Assembly: GCA_021791775.1 (NCBI GenBank) | Contig: JAJYVY010000011.1 | Span: 1-19,694 of the forward strand | Reading direction: 5' to 3' | DNA from: Microcaldota archaeon | GTDB lineage: Archaea > Micrarchaeota > Micrarchaeia > Micrarchaeales > Micrarchaeaceae | Length of the DNA stretch: 19,694 nucleotides | In this document: positions 1 to 6,911 of the stretch, one piece after another | Layout of the letters: the number at the start of each line of letters is the position of its first letter | Numbering within the stretch: position 1 is the first letter of the stretch | The notes under the pieces: model-generated | Databases searched by the model: none | The model's input: only the letters and a program-made list of their open reading frames with translations | Told to the model about the DNA's origin: nothing | Program-made: the position numbers and the translations under genes

Positions 1-1
1 T

Positions 2-46
2 AGCATGGAGGAGCTCTACAAAGCAATAAAGGAGCCAAACAGATAA
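2..46 (+). CDS. C-terminal tail of an unidentified protein (partial)
   Basis: An open frame enters from the left edge and stops at the TAA at 44-46. The visible residues are SMEELYKAIKEPNR. The tail is too short to recognise a family. It is read as coding because it is open to the window edge and because the next plus-strand gene starts only 35 bases later, a spacing like that elsewhere in the window. An out-of-frame chance stretch cannot be excluded. Confidence 0.4.
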   Translation, partial: SMEELYKAIKEPNR

Positions 47-81
47 TCTTTTTATCCTGGCAGTGCAAACCTATTGATCGC

Positions 82-555
82 TTGAAGACGTGGCATGAGA
101 CTTTCAGGGATTACCTATTCGGAGGGCTTGATGTGCCGGTAGAGGAAAACATAAGCCCTGAATCCCTCATCTCCATTATGGGAAAGGCGCTCGGCTCCAC
201 TTATATAAAAACCACAAATGGCATGGAGTTGAACTTCAGGGAATGCGAGCGGGCCTTCAACCTTATAAAAAACCTGGCGATCCACCTGCTGGTGAACATG
301 GGGATGGGCAGGTCTTCTGCACTTGAACTTTGTTACGACATAGGGCTGAAAAAGGATGCCGATTATGGCCACTCCAATATCCAGAAATTCGGCATCGTAG
401 GGATAGTTGTTAGGCTTTCCGACAAGGTCGAAAGGATAAATAATATATTTGGGAAAAATCCGAAAGTAAAGGGAGAAAGAGTGCAGGACAACCTTATCGA
501 TATAATAAACTATGCGACCTACGGTGAAATGCTGTGCGATTCAGCATGGGACTGA
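82..555 (+). CDS. DUF1599 (Nmad1-like, all-alpha) family protein
   Basis: The 157-residue product is soluble and mostly helical. Residues about 80-150 match the DUF1599/Nmad1 pattern: a K-x-A-D-Y-G-H segment (about 92-97), then RLSDKVERINN, then a charged K-G-E-R-V-x-D-N-L-x-D-x-x-N-Y motif. The spaced E and D residues resemble the metal-binding acids of MazG-like all-alpha NTP pyrophosphatases, so a nucleotide-related role is inferred; no reaction can be assigned. The start is taken as TTG at 82, because no in-frame ATG lies near the N-terminus; an ATT at 73 is the alternative. A T-rich TATA-like stretch at 48-54 sits about 30 bases upstream and there is no clear Shine-Dalgarno. The stop lies only 3 bases from the convergent argS stop. 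Confidence 0.75.
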   Translation: MKTWHETFRDYLFGGLDVPVEENISPESLISIMGKALGSTYIKTTNGMELNFRECERAFNLIKNLAIHLLVNMGMGRSSALELCYDIGLKKDADYGHSNIQKFGIVGIVVRLSDKVERINNIFGKNPKVKGERVQDNLIDIINYATYGEMLCDSAWD

Positions 556-558
556 TGC

Positions 559-2445
559 CTACATCCTGTTGACCAACGGGACCCCCAAAAGGCCCACGGC
601 GTACTTGAGTGCATTTGCAAATGCCAGCGTGAGCGCCAACCTTGACTGTTTTTGCCCCTCCTCCTTTGCCTTCAGTATTGGGCATTGCTCATAGAAATTG
701 CTGAAAGCGAACGATAAGTCCAAGCAGTATTCTGTCAGGATGTTGGGTCTGAGTTCGCTGCAAGCCTTTTCTGCCATGTCTGTAAGCCTGGCGATGCGCT
801 TCGCAAGCCCAAATTCCGCATCGCTGCCTATGTATTTTGCGTCGAACTTTGTCTTTTTTATTCCTGAATCCTCCAAAAGTCTGAGCGCCCTAGCGTACAT
901 GTATTGGCAGTACGGCCCGGAATCCCCCTGGAAATTAAGTGCTTTATCCCACGAGAACATTATTTTTTTCTCCGGGGAGAATCTCAGGAATTCGAATCTT
1001 ATGGCCCCCAAGGCCACGCCCCTCGCCGTCTCTTCCCTTTCCTTCTCTTGGAGCCTGAATTTCTCCCCTATCAGTCCAATCGCTTTCTCCATAGCTTCTC
1101 TAAGCATGTCATCCGCCGTATATCCCAACCACGTACCCTTCCTCCCTGCCAGGGCCCCACTCTCCAGCTCTACAGTCCCATAGGAAAGATGATTGAATCC
1201 CATGGCGGCGTCGTTTTCGCCCATCGCCTGAAATATCACCCTTATCATTGACTGCTCTGCGGTTTGGCGCGAATCTATGGTGTTTACTACCTTCTTTGCA
1301 CTGCCAAAGTCCATATCCTTGCCTTCCCTGCTAGTCGTGTACAAGGGCTTGCCGTCTGGCTGCATCTCTATTAACTTCGAAAACTTGAAAGTATTTTTCA
1401 GGATCCCGAACTTCCACATGTGGAATGCAATATCTTTTGCGAGGTAATTAGGAGTGCCATCTGATCTAATCAGCACCTTCGCCTCCTCTCTCAAGCCCTT
1501 GAATTCTTTTGGCAGCTCCCTCATTTTCTTGAGGTCTATTATGGTGCAGTTCGCATATTTCCCCTCCTTTGGTCTGTCCAGCATACCATGCTCTTCAAGT
1601 ATGTTTAATCCCCGCTCCAATATTTTGTCGTGTACAAGGTCGCTTTCCCAAACCAGCAGGTCGTGGTATATGCAATAAGCGAAAGTGGTCTCGCGTTCCG
1701 CCCTAACATATTCCTCGGCCTGTTTCCGCGAAAGTTCGGATTCGTAAGTGCCATCCTGGTCCATTAGCTGCATCAGTTCCCTGATTTCATCGTCAAGTTT
1801 GTGCTCCTCTATATACTTATAAGCGGCGACATAAGTCTCGCCTAGGGTGTGATCGAACTTCTTTTTTGGGTCGAACTGCAATCCCAGCTTGTCTCTATTC
1901 ATGCTTCCCCAAAGAGCATGGGCAGCCTGCAGCCCCAAATCGTCTATATAATCTTCCCGCTCTACTTTGTAGCCGCATGCCTGGTGCAGATTCGATACGG
2001 AATCCCCCAAAAGCGCGCTCCTCACCTGCCCAACGTGCAGCGGATGTGCAGGGTTAGCGCTTGGATACTCTACTATGACCTTATCGCCATTGCCCATGTT
2101 CGATACGGGTTTTCCAGGCTGCACGTCGAACGCGTAGTTCAACACCTTCTCTGTAAATGAGCTTCTCTCTAGATAAAAATTTATGAAGCCGCTCTCAGCA
2201 GCAATCTTTTCCACGTGTTCTAGCGTGCCGATTTTCGATGCTATCTTCTTTGCCGCCTCTTCTGCCGGTATTTTGAGCTTTGCAGCCAGCCTGAAGGCTA
2301 TCGAGCACGACAGGTCCCCATCTCCCTTCGACAATCCAATGCTGTTCGCCAAATCAGTGTCAGAGTAACTTTCTCCCAGCTCTTTTGCTATCCTCCCCAT
2401 TTCCTTAACAATCCTTTTCTTGAGATTCGAATACGGCGATTCCAC
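559..2445 (-). CDS. argS: Arginyl-tRNA synthetase (ArgRS)
   Basis: This class I aminoacyl-tRNA synthetase charges tRNA-Arg with arginine using ATP in the cytoplasm. The 628 residues follow the family order: an N-terminal Add-1-like domain (about 1-105), the catalytic Rossmann fold opening with SANPAHPLHVGQ (129-140), a KMSKS-equivalent loop replaced by GRKGT (434-438) as in many ArgRS, and a helical DALR anticodon-binding domain starting near NFQGDSGPYCQYMYARA (about residue 509) and running to the C-terminus. The length is normal for an archaeal ArgRS. The HIGH signature reads HVGQ, with Gln in place of the last His. The start codon lies 14 bases after the stop of the upstream hydrate-repair gene on the same strand, so the two are probably one transcript. 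The 3' end meets the DUF1599 gene 3 bases away. Confidence 0.96.
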   Translation of the reverse strand: MESPYSNLKKRIVKEMGRIAKELGESYSDTDLANSIGLSKGDGDLSCSIAFRLAAKLKIPAEEAAKKIASKIGTLEHVEKIAAESGFINFYLERSSFTEKVLNYAFDVQPGKPVSNMGNGDKVIVEYPSANPAHPLHVGQVRSALLGDSVSNLHQACGYKVEREDYIDDLGLQAAHALWGSMNRDKLGLQFDPKKKFDHTLGETYVAAYKYIEEHKLDDEIRELMQLMDQDGTYESELSRKQAEEYVRAERETTFAYCIYHDLLVWESDLVHDKILERGLNILEEHGMLDRPKEGKYANCTIIDLKKMRELPKEFKGLREEAKVLIRSDGTPNYLAKDIAFHMWKFGILKNTFKFSKLIEMQPDGKPLYTTSREGKDMDFGSAKKVVNTIDSRQTAEQSMIRVIFQAMGENDAAMGFNHLSYGTVELESGALAGRKGTWLGYTADDMLREAMEKAIGLIGEKFRLQEKEREETARGVALGAIRFEFLRFSPEKKIMFSWDKALNFQGDSGPYCQYMYARALRLLEDSGIKKTKFDAKYIGSDAEFGLAKRIARLTDMAEKACSELRPNILTEYCLDLSFAFSNFYEQCPILKAKEEGQKQSRLALTLAFANALKYAVGLLGVPLVNRM

Positions 2446-2459
2446 TTTACCACATCACA

Positions 2460-3995
2460 TCAGGTTACTTTATCGAACTCCTTTAATACAGATGGTATTG
2501 CGGCAACAACGTCCTCAGCCGATATGTGAAGCCCGCGTTCTGCGTAAAGGCGGTCCCCAATCGCGGAATGAACATACGCTGCAGCAACAGCAGATTCGAA
2601 GAGGTTTTTGTGCAATGCTGCGTATGCTCCTAGCATGCCAGACAGAACATCCCCAGTCCCCATTGTTGCCAGGGCCGAGCTCTTCGCCCTGTTTATCTTT
2701 ATTAGGTTGCCATCCGTTACTATGGTCTCGTGTCCCTTCAAAAGAACAATGCAACCCGAATCCTTTGCGAATTTCATTGCATTTTTAGCGCGCTCCGTAA
2801 GCGTTCTATTGGCAGTTGCAACGCCTGCGAGCGCCCGAAATTCGCTGTCATGCGGTGTTATAACTACGTTTTTGCCCAACAGCTTTTTCTGACCGGCAAG
2901 GCATCTGATGGCGCCCGCGTCTACGACTATGCGCTTGCCTGCAGCCGTCTCCATTTTCAATATTCGCTTCATCATCTCCTTTGAATGCTCGTCTGGTACC
3001 ATGCCGGGCCCTACAACTAGAGAATCATGCTTGACGTTTGCTAGCGTGGCCATGCATTTGGCCACGTCCTTCCAGTCGACGTCCACAACAATAGGGGCAG
3101 CCACCTTACTGCGTGCAATTTCAGCTGGCCCCTTCGGAAGCGCCAGCGTCACGTAGCCTGTTCCAGTCAACAAAGCTGCCATGGCGTTGGAGGAGCCGAA
3201 CCCTGCAAGCTCGGCGCCGCCGCTGAATGCCGTCCCTCCGATGATCAAAACCCTGCCATGGCTCAGCTTGTTTGCATCCGCAATTCTTGGTTCTGTGGCA
3301 AGCATAACGTCTCCCGGGCCAGCAAGAACCTCTGCGGTTATAGGTATTCCTATGTCTATGACCCTGACACTTCCGGCAAATTTACTCTTTATCAGCCCGG
3401 TCTTCATCTTGTGCAGGCAATATGTGTGATGTGCCTTGACATAAGCGACATTCGGCAAGCCCGTATCTGCATCTATACCGGAGGGTATGTCTACCGAAAC
3501 TATATCCTTCCCAAACTTGTTCATTGAAGATATAGTGTTTATGAATAATGATGATAGTCTTCCTCTCAGCCCGCAGCCTATCAAGGCATCCACTACGAGA
3601 TCCGCTTTTTTCAGCCCAGCTTGAAGGCGCATCATGCTCTGCTCCCCTATCTCCTCCACATCTACTATGCCGTTAAGCATACTGTAATTAAACTGTGCAG
3701 AGTCGTTTCTGATTTTTGATGGATCTCCTATTAGAAAAGCCAGAACATCGCAATATTTAAGCAGATGCCTTGCAGCCACAAGGCCAATCGAACCCTTTCC
3801 TCCTGTTCCGCACACGACAGCAATTTTTTTGCCGCCGTAACTCCTCCCTATCTCTTCGGCAACTGCAAATCCAGCTCCCTCAACCCTGGCGCTTTCGCCC
3901 ATACCGAGCGCCAATGCATTTGCTCTCAACGCGAAGGTATCGGCTACTGACATGCTCTTCTTTGTGCAGTTTACAAACTCTTTTAAGCTTTGCAT
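2460..3995 (-). CDS. nnr: Bifunctional NAD(P)H-hydrate repair enzyme (epimerase + dehydratase)
   Basis: This cytoplasmic enzyme repairs hydrated NADH and NADPH. An N-terminal YjeF-N domain epimerises the hydrates and a C-terminal ribokinase-like domain dehydrates them using ADP or ATP. The 511 residues show both. The N-terminal half has VVCGTGGKGSIGLVAARHL (60-78), DALIGCGLRG (136-145) and VDIPSGIDADTG (168-179). The C-terminal half (about 235-511) has VVGPGM (327-332), VVDAGAIRC (357-365), ITPHDSEF (379-386), LLKGHETIVTDG (418-429) and MGTGDVLSG (445-453), the nucleotide and catalytic Asp site. The usual NNGGDG of the epimerase is changed to GKGSIG, so activity of that half is less certain than that of the dehydratase half. 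It leads an operon with argS. The promoter is shared with the divergent gene at 4043. Confidence 0.93.
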   Translation of the reverse strand: MQSLKEFVNCTKKSMSVADTFALRANALALGMGESARVEGAGFAVAEEIGRSYGGKKIAVVCGTGGKGSIGLVAARHLLKYCDVLAFLIGDPSKIRNDSAQFNYSMLNGIVDVEEIGEQSMMRLQAGLKKADLVVDALIGCGLRGRLSSLFINTISSMNKFGKDIVSVDIPSGIDADTGLPNVAYVKAHHTYCLHKMKTGLIKSKFAGSVRVIDIGIPITAEVLAGPGDVMLATEPRIADANKLSHGRVLIIGGTAFSGGAELAGFGSSNAMAALLTGTGYVTLALPKGPAEIARSKVAAPIVVDVDWKDVAKCMATLANVKHDSLVVGPGMVPDEHSKEMMKRILKMETAAGKRIVVDAGAIRCLAGQKKLLGKNVVITPHDSEFRALAGVATANRTLTERAKNAMKFAKDSGCIVLLKGHETIVTDGNLIKINRAKSSALATMGTGDVLSGMLGAYAALHKNLFESAVAAAYVHSAIGDRLYAERGLHISAEDVVAAIPSVLKEFDKVT

Positions 3996-4042
3996 GGTCT
4001 AATATCATTGTACATGTATAAATTCCTATTCTTGGGGGTATT
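3996..4042. promoter_or_regulatory. 47-bp divergent promoter with one shared TATA-like box
   Basis: The 47 bases between two divergent start codons contain a single strong AT box, TATAAATT at 4017-4024. Read on the plus strand its centre is about 23 bases before the GTG at 4043. Read on the minus strand it gives AATTTATA, centred about 25 bases before the ATG at 3995. Both spacings fit leaderless archaeal transcription. No other TATA-like element is present, so the box may serve both directions. Confidence 0.6.
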
Positions 4043-4894
4043 GTGCCGAAAATCTATAGACTCAACAACAGGCTTGTTATAAATCTGCCATCCGACATGA
4101 TAGCGGCAATGAAGTTGAAGGATGGAGACGAGTTAGAGCTATTGAAGCATGATGACTACTTTGTGATATCTAAGAAGAATTCTGTCCAAATGCCCACACA
4201 TACGCAGGAAACACAGCAAAAGTATTGGTCAAAGCAGGAGCCGAACGAGAAAGAGATAGCCCTTCTTAAGAAACTTGACCTTCTAAGGTACAATACCAGA
4301 ACGAAAGACAAAGTCATTACGATACTGAACACGGAAGAGAAGAGGATCCTTTCGGACATGCTTAAGAAGAGGTTTGTAATCCTGTTCAAAAAACAAGGAG
4401 AACAGGAATACAAGTACAGCATATCAAAGTCCATTTATGACAGATTCCTGATGAGGAAAAATATGATGCAGAAGAAAGAGGAACAGGCTGCACAAAAGCC
4501 CCAACCAAAGAAAGAAGAGGTGGCGCCTAAGAAATGGGAGCAAATGCTTCCACAATCAGAATCCTATCCAGACCTCCTGGAATCTTATGGCTACATAGTG
4601 CTCATGAACGAGGCGGAGGCTCTCGCAGCATCATCTGCTCTTGAAGAGAGCATAAGGAGAGGGATGGTTATAGGCACAAGAGCATTCAATAAGAAGTTTT
4701 ATGTCGTAACAAGGAAGTTTCTTGCCGCATCTGCAGCAAAATTAAGCAAGCTGGTAGGTCCTAAAGGCATAAGTGTTTCCGAACTGTCAAAAGAAACTGG
4801 AATCGCAGAAGACGGGATCAGGGCTGTGCTCTACATAATGGCAGAAGCCGGGGATGTAACAGAAGCGAGAAAGGATGTATTCAAGGAAGCGTGA
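4043..4894 (+). CDS. AbrB/SpoVT-type DNA-binding protein with a C-terminal winged helix
   Basis: The first 45 residues form a swapped-hairpin AbrB domain: PKIYRLNNRLVINLPSDMI, then LKDGDELELLKHDDYFVISKK. A charged region follows (about 60-160, with KKEEQAAQKPQPKKEE as a likely linker). The C-terminus (about 225-283) looks like a winged helix, with ISVSELSKETGIAEDGIRAVLYIMAEAGDV as recognition helix and wing. The segment at about 65-135 may be a further helix-turn-helix. The protein is inferred to be a transcription factor; its targets are unknown. The divergent placement against the hydrate-repair gene over a shared promoter would allow local regulation. The start is GTG at 4043 because the AbrB domain begins two residues later. 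Its TGA directly abuts the stop of the convergent secG gene. Confidence 0.8.
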   Translation: MPKIYRLNNRLVINLPSDMIAAMKLKDGDELELLKHDDYFVISKKNSVQMPTHTQETQQKYWSKQEPNEKEIALLKKLDLLRYNTRTKDKVITILNTEEKRILSDMLKKRFVILFKKQGEQEYKYSISKSIYDRFLMRKNMMQKKEEQAAQKPQPKKEEVAPKKWEQMLPQSESYPDLLESYGYIVLMNEAEALAASSALEESIRRGMVIGTRAFNKKFYVVTRKFLAASAAKLSKLVGPKGISVSELSKETGIAEDGIRAVLYIMAEAGDVTEARKDVFKEA

Positions 4895-5050
4895 TCAAAA
4901 ATTAACGAAGTGGTTGACTATAAGTATTATGACAGCAAACGCGACCACCGCTATCAGCACGATTTTTGGGTTTATCTTCGGTCCCTTGGTGGGGGCGTCG
5001 TAGAAGCTCATTACTCCTGCCTGAGACTGAGGAGACTGCAGCATTGCCAT
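4895..5050 (-). CDS. secG: Sec61-beta (archaeal SecG), protein translocase subunit
   Basis: This 51-residue gene is easily missed. The protein begins MAMLQSPQSQAGVMSF, continues with YDAPTKGPKINPKIVLI and ends in one hydrophobic helix (about residues 29-46). The pattern of a short polar N-terminus, an AGVMSFYD-type segment, a GPKI-x-PK motif just before the membrane and a single C-terminal helix is that of archaeal Sec61-beta, the small peripheral subunit of the SecYEG channel. A TATA-like TTTAAATTA on the minus strand (5072-5082) is centred 27 bases before the ATG, so the transcript is probably leaderless. The stop (TCA at 4895-4897 on the plus strand) abuts the TGA of the regulator at 4043-4894. 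SecE, SecD and SecF are also in this window, in separate transcription units. Confidence 0.88.
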   Translation of the reverse strand: MAMLQSPQSQAGVMSFYDAPTKGPKINPKIVLIAVVAFAVIILIVNHFVNF

Positions 5051-5071
5051 GCTATCGCTATATTATCCGCG

Positions 5072-5082
5072 CGTTAATTTAA
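5072..5082 (-). promoter_or_regulatory. TATA-like box of secG
   Basis: On the minus strand this reads as an AT-only stretch, TTTTAAATTAA. Its centre lies 27 bases before the secG ATG, the usual archaeal distance to a transcription start. There is no Shine-Dalgarno between box and ATG, so a leaderless message is likely. Confidence 0.55.
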
Positions 5083-5164
5083 AATCCTTTGTTTTAGTAC
5101 AAGCGGTGCGGATAACTCAAACTTTTATAGGAGGGAGGAGGCCACATAGATTTTTATTGCTATA

Positions 5165-5731
5165 GTGCAATCTACATCCGATTTGATGGCCACAACGCCA
5201 AAACCTTATGATTCCGAGAAAGCAGTCATGTCTAACCTGCCGAAATACGAAAATGAAATAGCGGACCAAGTGGCACGCGAGATAAACATAACCGGCCCCA
5301 TGGCATTTTGGATATCGATGCTCTGCATCGGCATGCTTTTGCAGTTTGTTTTTGCTCCTCTGGCTGCAGGCAAAGCTTCCCTAAGTGCCGGATTTTTATC
5401 TACTGCAAAATACATACTCTACCTGCCAGGTTCATTGGTTTTTCCGCTCATAGTGTCGGTATGGGCTGGTTCAAGGATAGGCTATTCTAGGAGGAACATT
5501 AATGCAGCAGCAAAGGCCGGTCTGTTGAATGGCATATACATGTCGATAATATACGCAATAGCCATAATCGTGATATACCTGTTGATAAGCTATATAAGCC
5601 CGCATAATCTTCCCGTAGGATTTACCTTGCAGAGCTTTCTCACAAACCTGATGGCCATCCCGGTTGCAGTGGTGATAGTGCTCACAACTGTCATGACTCT
5701 TCTCTCTTCGGCTAGGCATAGCCAGAAATGA
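5165..5731 (+). CDS. Four-helix integral membrane protein of unknown function
   Basis: The family is not recognised. The 188-residue protein has a polar N-terminus of about 45 residues and four predicted membrane helices at about 47-66, 83-104, 121-144 and 161-183. A short basic loop (SRIGYSRRNINAAAKAG) lies between helices 2 and 3 and probably faces the cytoplasm. There is no signal peptide and no catalytic motif. The start is uncertain: GTG at 5165, or ATG at 5186 (beginning MATTPKPYDSEK), which has an AT-rich box about 25 bases upstream. A TATA-like stretch at 5121-5129 and a purine-rich run at 5129-5141 lie further upstream, but the run is too far from either start to act as a normal ribosome site. 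The TGA directly abuts the stop of the convergent GTPase gene. Confidence 0.72.
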   Translation: MQSTSDLMATTPKPYDSEKAVMSNLPKYENEIADQVAREINITGPMAFWISMLCIGMLLQFVFAPLAAGKASLSAGFLSTAKYILYLPGSLVFPLIVSVWAGSRIGYSRRNINAAAKAGLLNGIYMSIIYAIAIIVIYLLISYISPHNLPVGFTLQSFLTNLMAIPVAVVIVLTTVMTLLSSARHSQK

Positions 5732-6907
5732 TCATGCCTTGCCAGCGGCGCTCACTATCTTTATTATGTCGCCATCATTCAGTACATGGTCCTTGGCTAT
5801 TCTCATCTTTGTCCTTGCATCTATGGCATAAAGCATCTTTTCGGCTATTTCTGTATGGATCTCTCTTGCAAGATCCAGCGCAGTCCCGCCTTTTTTAAGC
5901 AGTATTGCATCCGGCAGCACATTTCCAAAATGATCTGTAAACCTGTGTTCGTCCTCTACAGGATATACCACTATGTTGTTAAGCACCTCAAGATACACTT
6001 TGTTTATCAGCGTCTGCACTCCGTCGCCATTGCGCTCTATAAAGTCCTTTATGAATGACACCGCGCGCTCCTGCTCTTCAGGTATGCCCTTCTTTAGCAG
6101 CGCTATCTTCCCATCCGCGCCCTTTTCTATTATGCCTTGTGCCACGGCTTTATTCACCGCCAGGGATACAGCAGCAGAACACGCCACGACATTCGCACCC
6201 CCATATTCCTTTTTCAGCCTTTCAAGATTGTCGGAATGGCCCCCGATGTCCGCTTTGTTGGCAGCAATGATAAATGGTTTTGATTCGGATAATATCGCCT
6301 TAGCCAAAGAGAATAGATCGGCATCGGTAAAGGAAGACTTTACGGCAGAGACGCCAGAATTTTTTACTGCTTTTTCTATTGATTCGTCGCTAACTTTGAG
6401 CCCTGCCAGGGCCTTAGCCAAAGAGCCCTGCAACCCCTCCCCGCTGCCATCTTTTATGTGCCTTTTTATTATGTCGGAAAGCCACGCGGCCAGTTCTTCC
6501 AGTACCATTTTTATGTCTGCAGACGGGTCACAATTCTGGCATGGGTTGCCCATAGGGTCGGTTCTGCCCGACACGTCCACAACAATTATCAGGGCATCAG
6601 CGGCTGCTATGTCATTGAGGAACTGGTTTCCCATGCCTTTGCCCTCATGCGCTCCCTCAATGAGGCCTGCAACATCAATGACCTTGACCGGTATCTGCCT
6701 GATCCCATTAATGCAGCCTGAGTTTTTTGGGTTGCATGCGCGCAATCCCAGAGAAACATGCGGGCATTTCTCCGTTATGTATGCGATGCCCACATTCGGC
6801 TTTATTGTCGTAAAGGGATAATCTGCTATTTGCACATCTGTGGAAGTGAGAGCAGAGAAAAGCGTGCTTTTCCCTTTGTTTGGGGCGCCAATGATTCCAG
6901 CTAACAT
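5732..6907 (-). CDS. ychF: YchF/OBG-family GTPase with C-terminal TGS domain
   Basis: This is a translation-associated P-loop GTPase of the OBG/YchF group, acting in the cytoplasm near ribosomes. The 391 residues show G1 GAPNKGKST (7-15), the switch segment ADYPFTTIKPNVG (28-40), G3 DVAG (78-81), G4 NKAD (217-220) and a C-terminal TGS domain (about 310-391, ending DGDIIKIVSAAGKA). NKAD implies guanine specificity, unlike bacterial YchF/OLA1, which bind ATP through a changed G4. Five cysteines cluster in the G-domain insert (C48, C58, C65, C123, C126), which could bind metal. The ATG lies 4 bases after the permease stop on the same strand, so they are probably cotranscribed. The stop abuts that of the membrane-protein gene at 5165-5731. 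Confidence 0.9.
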   Translation of the reverse strand: MLAGIIGAPNKGKSTLFSALTSTDVQIADYPFTTIKPNVGIAYITEKCPHVSLGLRACNPKNSGCINGIRQIPVKVIDVAGLIEGAHEGKGMGNQFLNDIAAADALIIVVDVSGRTDPMGNPCQNCDPSADIKMVLEELAAWLSDIIKRHIKDGSGEGLQGSLAKALAGLKVSDESIEKAVKNSGVSAVKSSFTDADLFSLAKAILSESKPFIIAANKADIGGHSDNLERLKKEYGGANVVACSAAVSLAVNKAVAQGIIEKGADGKIALLKKGIPEEQERAVSFIKDFIERNGDGVQTLINKVYLEVLNNIVVYPVEDEHRFTDHFGNVLPDAILLKKGGTALDLAREIHTEIAEKMLYAIDARTKMRIAKDHVLNDGDIIKIVSAAGKA

Positions 6908-6911
6908 GCAT

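Noticed and set aside
5973..6821. 282-residue open frame opposite the YchF-like GTPase
   Set aside because: It is an antisense shadow. The minus-strand frame has all GTPase motifs, and the plus-strand frame is low in complexity with no recognisable domain.
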